Shown: positions 10,106 through 22,318 of the stretch, piece after piece
How the letters are laid out: each line of letters opens with the position of its first letter
Numbering within the stretch: the first letter of the stretch is position 1
DNA from: Epiperipatus broadwayi
Taxonomy: Eukaryota; Onychophora; Udeonychophora; Euonychophora; Peripatidae
NCBI GenBank assembly: GCA_028023455.1
Contig: JAQFVV010012441.1
Location: 4,091,911 to 4,155,910 of the forward strand
DNA length: 64,000 nt
Direction: 5' to 3'
Notes under the pieces: model-generated
Databases searched by the model: none
What the model was told of the DNA's origin: nothing
What the model saw: the letters and a program-made list of their open reading frames with translations, nothing else
Made by a program: the position numbers and the translations under genes

Positions 10106-11478
10106 CAAATGTCTAAATGATAAAGATGTACCAGATGATTGAAAGAATGCAGTATTAATATTAATATTTTAAAAAGGTGATAAAGAAGATATTATAAATT
10201 ACAGACCTATCAGCCTTTTAACAGTTTTATGCAAAATTTTTACCAAGATAATTACAACTTGTCTACAGAGAATATTAGATTTCCACTAATCAAGAGAACA
10301 AACTGGATTTAAAAGTGGATTTTCTACAATAGATCATATCCAGATATTGAGAGAAGTTACAGAAAGGACAAATGAATATGAGTTGCCATTATATTTTGGA
10401 TTTGTAGATTATGAAAAGCCATTTGATTCTATAAACATTTCTTCAGTGATTAAAGCATTGAATCATCAAGATATAGATCCAGAATATTGTCATATTTCAA
10501 AGAACATTTATAAAAAGTGTAACAGCAACAATTAGATTACATAATGATACTAAGAAAGTCAACATTGAGAAGGGTGTAAGACAGAGTAACCCCATATCTT
10601 CAAAACTTTTTACAGCAGTGCTGCAAGAAATATTTTGTGGATTAAAATGGGAAGCTAAAGGAGTGAAAGTAAATGGAGGTTATTTAAGTCATTTAGATTG
10701 CAGATGTAGTTGTTTTTGCAAATAAAACTTTAAAGCTGCAAGAACTGTTGCAGGAGTTATCAGATGAGAGTAGGGAAGTAGGACTAAAGGTAAATGTTAA
10801 AAAGACTAAAGTAATGTTTAATGGATTTTCTCAAATATGAAAATAAAGATTGATTATGATGAGTTAGAAGAAGTTAACAGTTAAGAATACCTTGGTCCAA
10901 TTATTAATACAGATGGAAACATAATGGATGAAATTAATCATAGAATTAAATTTGGTTGGAGTGCTTTTGGTAGAAATAACTTGATACTAAAAGGAAATGT
11001 GCCTATGTGTTTGAAAAGAAAGGTTTTAATAAATGTGTTTTACCAGTTCTTACTTATGGATATGAGACTTGGACATTTAATAGAAGAGCAATACAGAGAC
11101 TTCAGACCACTCAAAGAAGTATGGAGATATGCATGTTGGGAATAACAAGAAGAGATCAAAAATGCAATATATGGGTAAAAAAATAAACAGGTGTTACTGA
11201 CCTTATTGAAAAAATTAAAAGACTGAAGTGGAGTTGGGCTGGACATATTCCTAGAAGAGCTGATAATAGATGGACAATTGAAATCTTAAACTGAATTCTA
11301 AGAGATTGTAAAAGACCCAGAAAGAGACCACATGTGAGATGGATGGATAAAATAAGAAAGTGTGCAAGGGTGATGTGGCGAAAAAAGCTAAAGATCAGAG
11401 AAGATGGATTGAACTTGGAGAGACCTTCATCCTGCAGTGGATTGATAAGTGTTATTGGTGATGATGTATAAAGTGTTT
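10106..11478 (+). pseudogene. RTE-type LINE, copy 2, 3' segment (RT to C terminus)
   Basis: This continues the LINE protein broken at 4270. In shifting frames one can read a D-V-P-D-D block, NYRPISLLTVL, a degenerate EQTGFKSGFSTIDHI block and FVDYEKPFDSI (RT motif A, 10399-10431, with KPF where KAF is usual). Then come a GVRQ-NPIS-KLFTA block, a K-KTKVMFNG block, the C-terminal WAGHIPRR-DNRWT block near 11236-11280, and RPR-RP-VRWMDKI. The motif B to motif C region near 10690-10715 has lost bases, so the catalytic F-A-D-D is no longer readable. Stops and frameshifts are many. The protein remnant fades near 11455, followed by TGATGATG, which suits an RTE-type 3' tail. It is inactive. Confidence 0.8.
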
Positions 11479-12100
11479 AAACATGGTAATGGGTGAAACT
11501 ATATTCAGCAATTCTGCATAGACAATTAATAATTATTAAGGATTAAATAAAATTGTTATGCTGAACTTTTAGTATAGGACCTCTTCACCTAGTTGTGACT
11601 AAGATGTTTTGCAACAAAAACATGGTTTAACAGTCTGAAATATTATCGATATAATAATTATTCCCTCTCCACACGTACATGAGGATTATATATATTGATA
11701 TCTGTAAATCAAGCCACAGCACATAAATAGATTTTAGTTTGAATATTCATCAATAAGCCAGGCTTTAGAGCTGTAGAGCAACATTGAATAAAGATATATT
11801 ATTAGACAATTCAGTTAGAAAATAAAAAAAAGTACTCTAAAATAAACAAATACTCATGTAAAAATATGTATGCTTAAAATATATTCCCTAGAAAAACCGC
11901 CAAAAAAAAAAAGAGAGTTGAATAAATTCGATTGTTCCCTTTTTTTTTTTTTTTTAGCACCTTGAATAGGTAAGAAAAAGATATATAAAAACAACTCCAG
12001 GAAGTTGTTCAAGGCTGGATATTGAAATATTTTTATATGGCTGTCAATCTCACACAAAGTGTAAATGATATAACTTCTGCAGTGTACTTAAATTATTTAT
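11479..12100. other. A/T-rich DNA, no gene recognised
   Basis: This holds only a T-run (11940-11955) and A-runs. No coding or repeat structure is visible before the foldback repeat that follows. Confidence 0.6.
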
Positions 12101-12105
12101 ATAAT

Positions 12106-12372
12106 ATATAGAGTATATGAGCACAGACTTTTACATGGCCCACCACTCTCCACACTATCTCATAACACTGATACACTTGAACACATATATATTGAAAAGA
12201 TAAATAATCACCAATATTCGTATTTCATGCTAAAACAGCAACATATATGTGTTCAAGTGTATCAGTGTTATGAGATAGTGTGGAGAGTGGTGGGGCATGT
12301 AAAAGTCTGTGCTCATATACCTTATATATTACATATATAGACACAGGTATATAATAAGCCTGTGTGTTTCAG
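12106..12372. mobile_element. Family B short repeat, divergent inverted dimer
   Basis: A minus-strand copy (about 12106-12233) and a plus-strand copy (about 12240-12372) meet head to head. They share a long stretch of inverted complementarity running from the words around TGAGCACAGACTTTTACATG to CATATATGTTG. Each arm has the GAGATAGTGTGGAGAGTGG segment, which resembles a tRNA A-box region, and a degraded B-box region. The plus arm ends in a hairpin-forming ACACAGG...CCTGTGT stretch. The left arm keeps the GAAA and 3' half of stem II of the hammerhead-like motif (minus strand, 12223-12233) but is cut off before CTGATGA. The right arm starts beyond it. Confidence 0.65.
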
Positions 12373-15300
12373 TTATTAAATTATTTATGTGGAAAGTTCT
12401 TTTTTTTTCAGCTTTCGTTTATAAAAGAGTTTGAATCAATCATAAAATATAATTGGTAAATATATATTTTTAAAGGCAGGTGACTGACAGAGAAAATAGT
12501 AATGGATAGTAAAACTTTATAATAAAAAGTTAATCTAATTGTAAAATGAAAAATATAAAATACATTTAAATGAAATATGGCAAAAAAAAAAAAAAACGAT
12601 TTTGAAACCTAGACGTTCTGGAAAAATATATTTTTTTGGTGAACAAATCAATAAGTTAATTCAATTCATATCAGAGCAGAGAGATTCAGCAAATATTCAT
12701 TAGACTACACGCTTCAATCCTCATAGTGAAAGCAAACAGGTAGATTCAGAAATGTTTACTGGCAGTTTCCCATAATAAAATCAACTATAGATAAGTAAGA
12801 AACGAATTATCAATGTGGAAAGTATTTGTAAGTATATTTCTAGTAGAATGATATGTCAAAGTTATAATTGTAGATAAGCTGTGATGTCTGGTCGAGAATT
12901 ACTAAATATATATCCATCATCATCTATCAACCATGCAGTGCATAGGAGAGAAGTACGACCCACCTTATAACATAGATTTTGAATTGTAGCCAGTTACCAA
13001 CTGTAGAATATCTTGACTTGCTTAATTGCCCGAATTTTTGTCTTTAAGATTTAAGAACTATGAAAAAAACCTTCTAATAAATCTGAAAGCGAACTAACGT
13101 TTAAATTAAATCAAAGGAGAGTGTATTTTGAAAACCATTAAGTTGAGCATTAAAAGGGGAGGAAGGAAGCAAAGTGACCGAAGAACAGCAAAACAATGTT
13201 CGCTTCAAGTTGGGAATATAATAACAAACAATTATACGTACGCATTAGATATTTGAACAACTATAAAAAATTTACGTATTCATTTTGAAAGTCCAAATAT
13301 GCAAATGTAATTAGTGTAATTGTTCTTTGTATGTATTTCAGGAGTGTATATGTGTTTTTTTAATCCTCCTTTAATATTTTTCATCTTATGCTTTGAAATT
13401 GTAAACAGACTGAACTTTGAAATTTGTGTAATATTATTTAAGTTATATTGGAGTTGAATTTGATTCATTCGTTAGATATAAGTAGTAAATCATTCTACAC
13501 TGACAGTAAATTAATTAAAATGAAATTAAAACTTAATAATATATCAAAAATATATCTGACAAGAATGCCATTTTAATCCGTGTAACACGTGTATTTATAC
13601 CGCATTGTTATGTTTAATACAGTAGTAGGTGTTGCAGTAATATTCCGATCACTTCAGAATAACACACAACTTCGAAAATAAATATAAATAATAATACAAT
13701 ATATATATAATATTTTATACACAAAGTATATATGTTATTCAGTTACGATTGTTGCTTCTGTTATGATTGGAGAACTATACAGGTTTGGCTGCTAGCAGTG
13801 CAGATCATGTTAGGATGAAGCTATGACCATCCTTTAAGACCTTGGCACTTCTAACTTAAAGATGACTTGCCTCATGTGTCGGTATAGAGATGACTGTACT
13901 AAGCAGTTTCCAGATTCAGGTCTGATCTTGTCTCACTGCAGTGACAACATACTTATTGCGGCTCAATACTTAACAATTATCTGACTTCTAGAAGTTGCTG
14001 CACCCTTTAATAGTGAGATTCAACTTACTGGAAATAAACGAATTCACAGACTTAGCTTTACCACTGGGCTGTTTATGCCATTGATTATTAATTTACTTTT
14101 ATTATTACTTCAATAAATATATTTTTGATTAATTAACTTTTCCATTTCTCAGTTTAGCCTAATTCTTGCACCCATAAGTAGTTTTTTCACAGGTTTAGCT
14201 ATGTAAATATATTTAATGTGCATCATGATTTTAGTGTTTATGCTTTCTACATACTAAAACCAGGATCTATAATAGAAACTATTATAAATATTAAGGAATT
14301 CAAATTAAAGTCTGGAGAATAACCATTCATCAGAAGTGGGCATTTAAAAAATTATATCCTGCTTTGTGATTCATTATCAAAAGAAAAAAAAAGAAGAAAG
14401 CTATAATTCACATATTGTACATTTGCTTCAAATACATTTAGAATTAGATGAAGGGCTGCGGGAATGTAATTTTACTCTGATAAAACTGAGTACTACATAT
14501 TATTCAGTTTGATCGTCATCGATAACTTAAAAGCCAAAGAGTAATCCATGCATTATAATTACATACTTTTGAGACATTAGAAAAGAAATGAAATATATTT
14601 ATTATTTTTTTTATGTTTATTGAATTATAAAGTGCCAGGAGTAACAGTTTCATGGTTGGTTCACATTAATATCAAATTTCATTAATCCATAAATTTGGAA
14701 AGTGCTGATTTTTATTCTATATCCAGATTCTATCCCATTGCAATAATCCCATAGCAAAGTTATTTTAATAATACCCTATTTTGGATTATATCCCTCTAAT
14801 CGCTATCCTGTTACAATATATATATATATATATATATATGGTAATTTATGTAATAGCTGATTAAAAATGATATATTTTGAGCCTTTCAACAATTATCGAA
14901 ATTTAGAAAGTGTGATTTTCTAATATTAAATATTTTGCTGTATATATGATATTTTATCATGACTCACAGGTCCAATTTTTGACTTAAAAATGGGGGGGGG
15001 TATTGTTTGTTTTTTGAGGCAGAACTGCATCCCAATAAAGGTTGAGGTGCTATGCTGTTGAGTTCTCCAAGTTAAAAAATGTTAAGGCATTTAAAACATT
15101 CTTAAAAACATAGTAATTGACAAACCTATTACTATTAATAAATTTGGGCTATGTATGAAAGATATTCATGAAGCTTAAGATCATTATGTAATGAAATGAA
15201 CATAATAACAGTCTTTCTGCTGGGAAGCATAATGTAAATCAAGACACTCTTAAATCAGTAGTGCATTTTAAAATCAGAAAACTATTTGTTTGCTATTTTC

Positions 15301-15470
15301 CTTTATCTTTTAAGAATAGTTTTTTCTAAGACTATACAAAGCAATTGTAAACATGTCCAGCTATAAAGCACGATTATTATTGAAACTTATTTATTTGACA
15401 TTTTATATTACAGACTTTTAACTTATTATAAATTAAGCATTATACTTTGTAAATTTCAACAACAGCAGCA
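12373..15470. other. A/T-rich DNA with simple repeats, one less A/T-rich pocket
   Basis: I see no gene. There is an A-run near 12582-12597, a (TA)n run at 14816-14840 and a G-run at 14992-15000. The stretch 13740-14060 is visibly less A/T-rich than its surroundings and reads like degraded transposon or exon sequence. I could not find a convincing frame in it. Confidence 0.5.
14816..14840. repeat. (TA)n microsatellite
   Basis: An uninterrupted run of TA dinucleotides. Confidence 0.9.
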
Positions 15471-15570
15471 AACTCTCCATATAGTAGTGCTACCCACTGC
15501 AAACTTTAGTAATCAATGGATGCAGAAAGGTTTGTGCATAAAATCCCCATCTAGTGCCTACTCATCCAAT

Positions 15571-15612
15571 ATCCTAGACTAGTTTCTAGGTTGAGGTTTT
15601 TATCAGTGAGAA
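15571..15612 (-). ncRNA. Hammerhead-like motif, family A (copy A1)
   Basis: On the minus strand, CTGATAA (15600-15606) and GAAACTAGTC (15577-15586) flank a weak stem II. Position 8 of the core is A instead of G, and stem I keeps about four of six pairs. This copy is probably inactive. Confidence 0.4.
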
Positions 15613-16083
15613 TCTTTGGATCTGAGAGCACTACATATAGATTTAAGGTTCTAATGCAACCCTCCGGAAGCCATCCTTCTTACCTATTTAATTAAGTATA
15701 AAACTGGGAATCTCAAGATGAAAATACCTTAATGTTTTCAATCAGAGCTCATTCACATGTATAGTAATAAAGATTTGAACACAGTTCTGCATTTATACAT
15801 TTTGGTGTTCTTAATTTATCACAAATTACAATCACTTATTATCACATAGGCAGGAATGGTATAGAATTAACACAACATCACATGATCACCATTTCCTATG
15901 CTTATTCATGTTGTTATTAACATTAGGAAACTCTCCATATAGTAGTGCCACCCAGTGTTAAGCTTTAGTAATCAACTGATGCAGGAAGCTCCTAGTTTCA
16001 TAGTTATCTAAATATGTAAAAGATGGCTGATAGGAGCTGCATTACATCCCTAGATCTAGGTACAGTGTTCTCAGATCCAAAGT

Positions 16084-16125
16084 TCCTCACTGATAAAAAC
16101 CACAAGCTAGAAACTAGTCTGGGAA
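16084..16125 (+). ncRNA. Hammerhead-like motif, family A (copy A2)
   Basis: TCCTCA (16084-16089) can pair with TGGGAA (16120-16125) at five of six positions as stem I. Between them lie CTGATAA (16090-16096), a degraded stem II and GAAACTAGTC (16110-16119). The core G8 is replaced by A, so the copy is likely dead. The pairing pattern is still clear. Confidence 0.45.
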
Positions 16126-16295
16126 CAATGAATGAATGAGTAGATTCAGATTTTATGCACAAACATTTTTTTATCCATTGATTACTAAGGCTTTCATTGG
16201 ATGGCACTACTGTATGGAAAGTTTACTACTGTTAGTAACAGCTTGTGTAAGCATAGGAAATGGTGATCATGTGATGTTTTGGTTTTAAATTTCAA

Positions 16296-18340
16296 AAACT
16301 TGTCTAACTATTTTTACACGGATTCTTCAAATAAAAGCTACATTGAATACATTCTTTAAAGTATCATTGAGATAATGTTCACAGAGAAAGTGAAGTCTAT
16401 ACTTACCACGATAATTATACTTAGGCTCATATTTTATGGGCAATCTTTTTGTAAGCTTTACATATCCAAACCAAACAACAAGAATTATTATATCCAATGC
16501 AAACAACAATATAATTATAGATTTAATACAGACACATCCAACAACTGAAAAACATATTGTCTGATGTTACAAGTTTATTTTTGAGAACCTTACAGTGTAT
16601 TATTATTTAAAATCATTACTGAATATTTAAATTAGTCGAAAGAGTGACTCATTTTCACTCTATGATTTTGTCAAAACAAGAGCTTTATATAATTAAAGAA
16701 AATATTTCATATCGATGAAATATTTCATCTTTTAAATTGTTAGTACAATAGCAGCACATTACAACCTTATCTCAATATTAATATCCATCTTTCTATTTTA
16801 TAAGCTATCAACATATTTAAAGTAGTTCACATTCTCAAATCCTAACTTAAATTAACTGAAGAATTTTACACTTTATTCCAGGGACGGATAAAAAATATAT
16901 CGTTTTAAAAATTAATTGCTAAAACTTTCCATAAGCTGATTTGAAAATATTGAGAACATTCTGTTTATCGTTTTTTGAAATTAGCAAATCAGTTAAATTA
17001 TGGAGTATTTAATTCTAAAATCCAGAAAGGTGAAGTTATTGACTTTTAATCTCAGACTATAACCCTGGAATCTTAAAATATAACTAATCAATCGTATTGT
17101 TTTAATTACAAGTAATTTTATATAAATATTTGAATTCAGTTTTGATATATGTTTTGTTACAACATTAACGTATTATTACACACATTCTATTTCCTGCTAT
17201 ATTTACTATCTTCCATGCTGTTATAAGATGTGTAGAAAATATTAACATCTTAAAGGAGAGTGAGTGTACGGTGAATAATAGTGGTGATTTAATAGAATAC
17301 AAAGGAATAAAGTGCAAAGTAGAGATAAATTAATTTAAAAAAACAGATTGGTCAAATATATTCAACTCACAAGTATTAATTATTACCTAAATAAAAGTCT
17401 CATTCTGTATAAACGCAGTTCTATAGGGAAACATAATATGCAGAGAAATGTCCATCTTGTTTGAAAAATGTGTTAACGATGTGGCATTAAAAGGTTAAAC
17501 ACAATAGAGGAGCCCACTTTTTGTCTCACGGGAAATTAGTATTATAAAAAGCATAACTTGTAAATTATTCCTATTATATATATCACATGACTATCAAAAT
17601 GGGAAAATCCAAGGTATTCCAAACCTTTAGCTTAAAGGGGGAGCGAAAGATATACTGAATTTTTTGTATTGATGAATAGGCACGATATAATAGAATTTTA
17701 GATGAGTGCGACTTATAAATATGAAAAATGGTGGATTTTTTCAAGCAATCTTTAATTATTACGTGCGCACGCACACACACCCATAAAATTTCAAACATTT
17801 ATTTTCAACCATTATAAATGTACAGCACTTTAAAAGTTTTCCTAGTCAGGCAGTTTCTCCAATTATAGTATCTCTTTCCCACATCATTATTATAAATACA
17901 TATATGTGTATAAATACATTACCATTACTATTATTTCAATTGTAATTTAAAACGAAGTAAAATGAAAAACTAATTATTTCAATATAAAGTAAAACAAAAT
18001 ACAATTACCTTATATACATAGTAATAATAATAATAATAAAATAGCAAGCAAAATATGTAATAAAAAATCAAGTTAAAAACTAAATAAATGCAAATAATGG
18101 TAATTGAATTTTAGTTGCAAATAATATTTTTTTATTACATATTTTAAAATTTGGAAAAATTTTAACACAAATTAAATTAAAAATATTTTATAACAATTTT
18201 TTAAATAAACCTTTTAAAATAATAAATGTACATAAACTTTGTATATATAATCAAATATTAATTTTGATGCCTATATTCCTTCGAAATATATGTAATATTC
18301 AACTTGATATATATTAAAAACGGTAATGATCATATAACAC
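16296..18340. other. A/T-rich DNA, no gene recognised
   Basis: Only chance open frames (for example minus 16327-16509 and minus 17583-17798). There is a short (CA)n near 17770 and (AAT)n near 18020. Nothing else could be supported. Confidence 0.55.
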
Positions 18341-19226
18341 AGGCAAAACTCTCCATACAGTAGTGGCACTCAGTGCAAGCCAGAGTAATCAGTGGATGCC
18401 AGAAGGCTTGTGCATAAAATCCCTATCTAGTGCATACTCATCCAATATCCATAAACTAGTTTCTGGCTTGTGGCCTTCGTCAGTGAGGAATCTTGGATCT
18501 GAGAGCATTGCACCTAGATCTTAGTATCTAATGCAACACTCCAGAAGCCACCTTTTATCGCTACTTAACTACAAAACTATGAGAATAAAATTGAAAACAC
18601 AATATTTTCAATCTAAGCTCAATAGCTCATATAGCCATATGGGTCTGAACTAAGTTCAGTACCCATACATTTTGGTGTCTTTGGTTCTTTAATAATCATA
18701 GTCACCACTATACTATTAGGCAGGATTGGTGTTAAACCACTAAATATCACATAATCACCATTTCTTATGCTTGCTCATAACTGTTATTAAAACAGGCAAA
18801 ACTCTCCATACAGTAGTGCCACTCAGTGCAAACCAGAGTAATCAATGGATGCCAGAAGATCTTGATTACTGTGGCTTGCATTGAGTGGCACTACTGTATG
18901 GAGAGTTTTGCCTATTTTAATAACATTATGAGCAAGCATAAGAAATGGTGATCATATGTTTAGTGGTATAACACCAATCCTGCCTAATAGGATAGTGGTG
19001 GCTATGGTTATTAAAGAACCAAAGACACCAAAATGTATGAGTACTGAACTGAGTTCAGACCCATATGACTATATAAGCTATTGAGCTTAGATTGAAAATA
19101 TTATATTGTGTTTTCAATTTTATTCTCATAGTTTTGTAGTTAAGTAGAAATAAAAGGTGACTGCTGGAGGGTTGCATTAGATCCTAAGATCTAAGTACAG
19201 TGCACTCAGATCTGCATTGACAAACA
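18341..19226. mobile_element. Family A repeat, large divergent palindrome
   Basis: A minus-sense unit begins at 18341 (AGGCAAAACTCTCCATAC). The same words begin again at 18793, giving a 452-bp period. At about 18845-18863 the sequence turns over and the plus-sense arm runs to about 19226. The two arms of roughly 360-380 bp are reverse complements with scattered mismatches. The 50 bp on each side of the centre are nearly perfect. The left arm contains a hammerhead-like motif on the minus strand. The right arm ends just inside the matching motif, at the TGACAAA core near 19218. Confidence 0.8.
18448..18489 (-). ncRNA. Hammerhead-like motif, family A (copy A3)
   Basis: On the minus strand CTGACGA (18477-18483) has all fixed core bases. 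Stem II is GGC-CACAA-GCC with an A·A opposition below it. GAAACTAGTT (18454-18463) follows. The cleavage position is U instead of C, still an allowed H. Stem I is weakened to about four of six pairs. Confidence 0.5.
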
Positions 19227-19433
19227 TTGAGTAATCAAAAGGAGACATAAAAAATAACTCCAATAATTCTATTCACTTCTCCCACAATTCTGTTATTTTA
19301 ATAATGTGTCATTTTGATTCTTCAACATTATACTAGTTGACAAAGACTAAAGGAATATAGTCGAAAATACTTCTAACAGAATAAATTAAATTATATGAAT
19401 ATTACTATATTTAATATATATCAACTTGAATTT

Positions 19434-19434
19434 T

Positions 19435-19474
<40 letters not shown>

Positions 19475-19476
19475 TA
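19434..19476. repeat. (CA)n(TA)n microsatellite
   Basis: A CA run followed directly by a TA run. Confidence 0.9.
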
Positions 19477-19579
19477 TAAAGTTCCACCAAATCGTGGTTT
19501 ATATGTAGATTGTTCATACTATATAATACTAATATCATCTATGTTCTTTATTACTTTTTACAATGCTTTTATACAACCC

Positions 19580-19625
19580 ACTACTGACTGTTTCGATTGC
19601 CCCAGATATCTTTTTCAGAACTATA
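19580..19625 (-). ncRNA. Hammerhead-like tail of the Penelope-like element (left arm)
   Basis: On the minus strand CTGA (19615-19618) begins a degraded core. The stem II strand GGCAATC leads into GAAACAGTC, with GAAA at 19591-19594. The core after CTGA is AAA instead of NGA, so this copy is defective. The right-arm copy keeps the complementary half intact. Penelope-like elements are known to carry hammerhead motifs in their terminal regions. Confidence 0.45.
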
Positions 19626-19939
19626 ACAAACACAATACAAATACATGAATTAAAAATATACATGAATATATAATTTTACATTATATATATATTATATTAT
19701 AATCATTATTTATATACCCACATATATCTTTATATAACTCTATATATAATTATTACTTTTTTTATATATAAAATTGTAATATTTTTTTATATTCTATATT
19801 TATCAATAATATCTTCTATAGTCATATATATATATATTACTCTTATTAATTTTTTTAATCTTTAACTCTAACATTATATATTCGTACTTTTATATTTTAC
19901 ATTATTATTATTCATTATATAAACATTCAATATGTATAA

Positions 19940-20026
19940 TTTTTTTTCTTTCTTTTTTTCCATATGTTCAAGAAGTGAACCCAGGCCAGCTGATTGGAAG
20001 GCAGCTATGCTAACCACTAATTTTCT
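19940..20026 (-). mobile_element. tRNA-derived SINE-like insertion with A-rich tail
   Basis: On the minus strand this reads an A box (TGGTTAGCATAG, 20016-20005) and a B box (GGGTTCACTTC, 19982-19972) at normal spacing, then an A-rich tail with G interruptions (seen as T/C-rich at 19940-19960). It interrupts the left Penelope arm, and the right arm reads straight through. So it inserted after the palindrome formed. It is a tRNA-like head with no intact cloverleaf that I can draw. Confidence 0.6.
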
Positions 20027-22013
20027 TTAACCTATAATATTATTTTTTAACATATTTTTTATACCTTCTTTATAATAATATCTCCAAATCTTAACTAGTA
20101 AATTCAAACTTTTAAATTTTACAGTTTTTTCAGGCTCAAATCTCTATTTAATACTGACTTAATTTGTTAATGTAAATAGCTTTTTTTTAAATTTTCTATC
20201 CCTTTTATTATTTGTAAATTGTATTATCTTTATTCAATCCTTTCCAAAATCATGCCGTTTCTAATGTACTAAATATATTGATGAATGTTTATTTTATGTT
20301 GCAATAATCTTCTATATATTGAATTCTTTGTTTCTTCACATAATTTAATTTTATATTATTAATTTCACACTTTTTACAATTAATTTTATATTTTTCATTT
20401 ATTTTATTATCTGAATTTTTATTATAATTACTAAAATACTTAATTTTCTAAAATAGCAATCATTTTTTATTCTTTTTATTAACTATTCTAACATTTATTA
20501 CATTATTATTTTTTAAATTAATTTTACCTGTAACATTATTTAAATTCTTAACTACATAGTTATTTCCTGTCTTTATCTATATTATTATTACTATTTTTTC
20601 TTCTTTATTATAATTTATATAATCTATTGTATTTTCTATTACTCTATTATTATGATTTATAAATTTATTTGGATAATCATTATTTATAAATTCTTCTTTT
20701 ATTAAATTTGTTTAACATAATCTTCTTTGCTTAAACAATAATTTATTGCTCTATGAATTCTAGAATATATTGTATTTATTTTATATTTGTATTTGAGTGT
20801 CAATTAGTTATATTATTATCTATATTACGTTTATTGTGAATTGATGTTTCAATCTTACATTTCCCTTCTTCATATGATTTAATCAACTTTATAGTTAAAT
20901 ATGTTGTTATATTATTCTCTTCTGACATATTTAGATATAAAGTTGATTAAATCATAATTATGAAGGAAAATGTAGGATTGAAACAACAATTCATAAGAAA
21001 AGTAATATAGATAATGCAACTAATTGGCACTCAAATAAAAATATAAAATATAAAATAAATACAATACATTGTAAAATTCATAGAGCCATAAATTATTTTT
21101 CAAATAAAGAAGATTATGTTAAACAAATAGGTTTAATAGAAAAAATAATTTATAAATAATAATTATCCAAATAATGTTTATAATTGATAATAATACATTA
21201 ATAGAAAATATCATAGATTATATAAATAATAATAAAGAAGAAAAAAGTAGTAATAATAATATAGATAAAGACAGGAAATAACTATGTAGTTAAGAATTTA
21301 AATAATGTTACAGGTAAAATTAATAAAAAAAATTAATAATGTAATAAATGTTAGAATAGTTAATAAAAAGAAAAAAAAATATGTTTACTGTTTTAGAAAA
21401 TAAGTAAATTAGTAATTATAATAAAAATTCAAATAATGAAATAAATGAAAAATATGAAATTAATTGGAAAAAGTGTCACATTAATAATATAAAAGTAAAT
21501 TATGTGGAGAAATAAAGAATTCAATGTATAGAAGACTATTACAACCAACACAAATCTGATAAAAATTCATGAATATATTTACATACATTAGAAACAGAGT
21601 ATAGTTTTAGAAAGAATTGTATAAAGATGATACAATTTACAAATAATAAAAGTGATAGAAAAATAAAAAAGCTATTTACATTAATAATATTAAATCAGTA
21701 CTAAATAGAGATTTGGGCCTGAAAAAAAAATTGACATAAAAAAAAGATTTAATTACATAAAAAATAGAAAGATGGAGCTACTACAGTATAACTGTAAAAT
21801 TTAAAAGTTTGAATTTAGGAGTTAAGATTTGGAAATATAATTAGAAAATAAGTATAAAAAAATATGTTAAAAAATAATATTATAGGTTAAAAAAATATAC
21901 ATATTAAATGTTAATATAATGAATAATAATAATGTAAAACATAAAAGTATGAATATATAATGTTAGAGTTAAACATTAAAAAGATTAATAAGAGTAAAAT
22001 AAAAATTAAATGA

Positions 22014-22014
<1 letters not shown>

Positions 22015-22063
<49 letters not shown>

Positions 22064-22070
22064 TGATGAT
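22015..22070. repeat. (ATA)n(ATG)n microsatellite
   Basis: A run of ATA triplets followed by four GATs. It is expanded in the right arm of the palindrome only. The left arm has a much shorter run near 19901-19915. Confidence 0.85.
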
Positions 22071-22274
22071 GATGATTATAGGAGGTATTTATTGATAAAT
22101 ATACAATATAGAAAAGAGTAAAATTTATAATATATAAAAAGTAATAATTATATAGAGAGGTATATAAAGATATATGTGGGTATATAAATAATGATGATAA
22201 GATAATATATATATATAAAATGTAAAATTATATGTTCATGTATATTTGTATTTATGTATTTGTATTGAGTTTGT

Positions 22275-22318
22275 TATAGTTCTGAAGAAGATTGCTGGGG
22301 CAATCAAAATTGTCAGTA
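22275..22318 (+). ncRNA. Hammerhead-like tail of the Penelope-like element (right arm)
   Basis: CTGAAGA (22282-22288) matches the C-U-G-A-N-G-A core. A perfect 6-bp stem II follows, GATTGC (22290-22295) with GCAATC (22300-22305) around TGGG. The GAAA is changed to AAAA here (22306-22309) but intact in the left arm. Stem I pairing is not convincing. The ancestral element probably had a complete motif, but neither arm now does. Confidence 0.5.

Larger units (their letters stand above)
15472..16295. mobile_element. Family A repeat, about 450-bp units, divergent copies
   Basis: A minus-sense unit starts with AAACTCTCCATATAGTAGTG at about 15483. The same words return at about 15931, so one full unit is about 449 bp. 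Near 15990 the orientation flips, and plus-sense sequence runs to about 16295 (GGAAATGGTGATCATGTGATG). Each orientation carries one hammerhead-like motif (minus 15571-15612, plus 16084-16125). No protein frame is shared between copies, so the unit appears non-coding. Confidence 0.7.
19522..20893 (-). mobile_element. Penelope-like element 3' part, left arm of inverted dimer
   Basis: Read on the minus strand, this arm matches the right arm (20936-22376) over its whole length. It holds remnants of the C-terminal RT/thumb region of a Penelope-like element, including an I-E-T-S-I-H-x-K-R motif, then H-S-N, an I-H-R-A-like block and F-I-N-N-D-Y-P. These recall the 'ETSIYRKPT', 'HRA' and 'NxYP' blocks of that class. 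No GIY-YIG signature is readable. Stops are frequent. The outer end carries a hammerhead-like tail (19580-19625). A tRNA-like insertion (about 19940-20026) is present here but absent from the right arm. Confidence 0.65.

Noticed and set aside
15472-19226. Reading the family A repeats as a CRISPR-like or classical satellite array
   Set aside because: Units are long (about 450 bp), few, diverged and inverted. There are no spacers, and the locus has no prokaryotic features.
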